NCBI GenBank assembly: GCA_965220955.1
Contig: CBDCRK010000034.1
Span: 39,065-103,064, forward strand
DNA: 64,000 bases
Direction of reading: 5' to 3'
Source: CBDCRK01 sp965220955
GTDB taxonomy: Bacteria; Desulfobacterota; Binatia; Bin18; CBDCRK01
The notes below the pieces were generated by a model, which saw nothing but the letters and a program-made list of their open reading frames with translations, was not told the DNA's origin and did not search any database. Each line of letters opens with the position of its first letter. The stretch's first letter is position 1. The position numbers were made by a program, and so were the translations under genes. This document shows positions 62,305 to 64,000 of this stretch, piece by piece.

Positions 62305-63346
62305 CTATGCCCCTGAAGAAGTATTTGTTTTGGTAATCGTCCCACGATACTCTATCTCACAATCATTTAGTAAAGCAGGACAAGATCCAGAGAGTTCAAT
62401 AGGAAGCCCACACTCTAGATTCTCTCTACGAAAGTTGCCCTTACACTCAGCGAATACGGTGGCTGTACAGCCAGGGAGGGGTTCCGCGCTTCCTTTTTCA
62501 GAGAAAAGCTCGAAATCTCCGTTTGGCTCTACTAAGCCGGATACGGTCAACGCGCCTTCGATATAGTCAGAAAGAAGCTCACTAATAGCACCTTGTTCCT
62601 CGCCAAAGAACATGTCGTCTTGTTGGGTGAATTGAAAAGTCCCCTGCACATCCAAGGGCGGGTCTATAAAACGACAATCTTCACTTATCAAGGACAAGCC
62701 AACAACCCATGTCCCTGCCACGTTGAATACGTCTGTAGGGGGCTCAGTTTTTCCCCCTGGGTAAGTCAGCGGTCCACTGGCCGATTCCCACAACACTCTC
62801 TGAGGTCCCATCGGCAGTGAAAAATCTCACCCAGTTGCCTGCCCCAAACTCGTTCAGTAAACAAAACTCTCCCCATACCGCATCGGTCCCTACATCTTCC
62901 TCATCTTGCCAGTTGAAGGTGAATAACAGTAGATTGTACCCTTTGTCCTCAAACTCAGTCCACTGGCAGTTCCCCACACTAACCGCGCCATCGGCTGGCT
63001 CTCCACTGATCGTGCAGTCCCGATAGGTACGCCCCCCCTCTTCTGTGGGATTGGTCTCCAGTAAGGTGACCTCGAAAGAATTGCTAGCTGAGCTGGGAAC
63101 CTCCGAGTTCACAAAAGTAGCTGTGGTACTTATGCTGAGGGTCTCGGGGAAGTTGGCTGGCTGGGCGGAAGCAACCCTTGGTGAAAGTAGCCACACCGCA
63201 CAAAGAAACAAAAGAACCAGAGCAGCAAGCTGCAGGCTTGTTGCCAGTCTTCCCCGCTCGGCCCAAAGGCTGCTGCTAGACCGTAAGCTACGGTGGCAAG
63301 CACTATGACAAACGTATGGAACTCCTACGACTTCCCTTCTTTGCAT
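62305..63346 (-). pseudogene. Secreted protein with shared N-terminal domain, interrupted by a one-base frameshift
   Basis: The first part (to 62744) has a signal peptide (LAALVLLFLCAVWLLSPRVASA) and the same domain as the beta-helix protein (STTATFVNSEVPSS ... CQWTEFEDKGYNLLLFTFNW ... FGAGNWVRFFTADG). At about 62785, GATTCCC replaces GATCCC in the paralogue, a single extra base, and the protein continues in another frame as SASGPLTYPGG and then a 150-residue C-terminal part with eight cysteines or so (62305-62811). Joined, it would be about 345 residues. It may be a sequencing error or a genuine inactivation. Confidence 0.75.
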
Positions 63347-63467
63347 AAGACGATCCCTCCCTAATACCTTGTTTCTTGACCCCTATAACGCTGAAGACTG
63401 TCTAAGGCCCATCCTGCTCTATCCCCTCTACTTACCCTTCTCTATTCTCTGAAGCAGACTTTACCCC

Positions 63468-63690
63468 TTGTGCTCCACAGAGGTCAAGAGAAAAAGGGGC
63501 TCTTTCTCCCTTCGTTGGTATTCTCCTACCTTCCCCGCACGTGTACGCACCCAGGCTCGGAACCGCTGTGGATATTGTCAGAGCCCACAGCAGCATGTTC
63601 TCGGACCACTGGAGATTGACCACATGATCCCAAAGGCACGGGGCGGCACTGATGACGAAGACAACCTGTGGCTCGCCTGCCGGATGTGGA
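63468..63690 (+). pseudogene. HNH endonuclease fragment
   Basis: Residues 24-72 match the common small HNH nuclease: RTQARNRCGYCQSP, then PLEIDHMIPKARGGTDDEDNLWLACR. The second cysteine pair (CRxCN) and the rest of the domain should follow but the sequence diverges right after LACR, near 63683. The GTG at 63468 gives a 23-residue lead that is probably not native. No function expected. Confidence 0.6.
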
Positions 63691-63777
63691 TGATACCTCC
63701 AGCCAAGAGATTGCGGTCCCCGCGGCAGCGGGTGGTGCGTTTAAGTTGGTTAGCCGAGAAGCCAGACCTTATAATGT

Positions 63778-63960
63778 TTAGGTTCCTTCCTTGCTGGTCA
63801 GTTCAGGTACATGTTCCGCCTCATAGTGCTCAATCAGCACACCTAGGATCTCCATTAAGGAGGCTAAGGGATGGGCTTCATCTTCGCCTACTTCGTCAAT
63901 CAGACCATCCAGTAGAGCCACAAGACGACGGTACTCAGTTTCGGTATGCGGCACGAACAC
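63778..63960 (-). pseudogene. N-terminal fragment of a HigA-type antitoxin (COG5499-like)
   Basis: EYRRLVALLDGLIDEVGEDE followed by AHPLASLMEILGVLIEHYEAEHVPEL is the helical N-terminal part of a family of XRE-type antitoxins. The helix-turn-helix that should follow is missing; the frame ends after TSKEGT. No toxin is visible before the window ends. Confidence 0.55.
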
Positions 63961-64000
63961 GGTTAGTTTCCCGACATGGTCAGTAGATGGAAAGACCGTT

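Overview
The window looks like a chromosomal segment from a Gram-negative, probably anaerobic bacterium of uncertain phylum. The conserved block yceD-rpmF-plsX-fabD-acpP / glyA-nrdR-ribD-ribBA-ribH-nusB-leuS-lptE-holA, with rpsT and murJ beside it, is the order seen in Desulfobacterota-like and related lineages. LptE, an O-antigen ligase and MurJ imply an outer membrane. A two-subunit 2-oxoacid:ferredoxin oxidoreductase fits a low-oxygen lifestyle. No rRNA, tRNA or CRISPR array was seen. The lineage is inferred from gene order only.

Layout. 1-6 kb (+): a partial NMNAT-like nucleotidyltransferase, a deoxyhypusine synthase homologue, a CysQ-like phosphatase, a Uma2 protein, a crotonase, a MetE-core-like methyltransferase and a NicO/UreH-type transporter. 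6-16.6 kb (-): a gutted leucyl aminopeptidase, two small proteins, korBA, sppA, an A-type Fe-S carrier, iscS and uvrA. 16.6-19.5 kb: an eroded patch with a LuxR remnant, an intact LolD-like ATPase, a broken permease fused to the tail of an efflux adaptor, and a TPR-protein remnant. 19.5-35.4 kb: mazG, murJ, rpsT and the long housekeeping block on the minus strand. 35.6-45.7 kb: a KDPG-type aldolase, an amidohydrolase, a bactofilin scrap beside an orphan ParA-like ATPase, a DUF2064 protein, mutY, a lipoprotein aminopeptidase and a heterodimeric ABC exporter. 45.7-59.9 kb (-): a surface-glycan locus (ligase, initiating phosphoglycosyltransferase, three GT2 enzymes, a small YLDPG membrane protein, two large membrane-anchored alkaline-phosphatase-superfamily enzymes and a two-domain methyltransferase), with several truncated copies between them. 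59.9-64 kb: secreted proteins that share a new-looking N-terminal domain, then fragments of an HNH nuclease and a HigA-like antitoxin.

Two themes cut across the annotation. First, short interspersed repeats (GCTGA-type, GTAGGGG-type palindromes, and a CCTGTCC...GTCGAAGG palindrome) do more than fill intergenic space. They supply start codons (holA, waaL-like, aminopeptidase), stop codons (ABC exporter, korB, phosphoglycosyltransferase), the likely signal-peptide region of LptE, and in-frame inserts in HolA and the phosphoglycosyltransferase. Second, at least four genes keep recognisable ends but have lost their middles (pepA, permease/adaptor, a glycan methyltransferase, a sulfatase-tail copy). 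This is either unusual genome erosion or assembly collapse. Separately, the RibB half of RibBA has lost most of its catalytic residues although the enzyme sits in an otherwise normal riboflavin operon.
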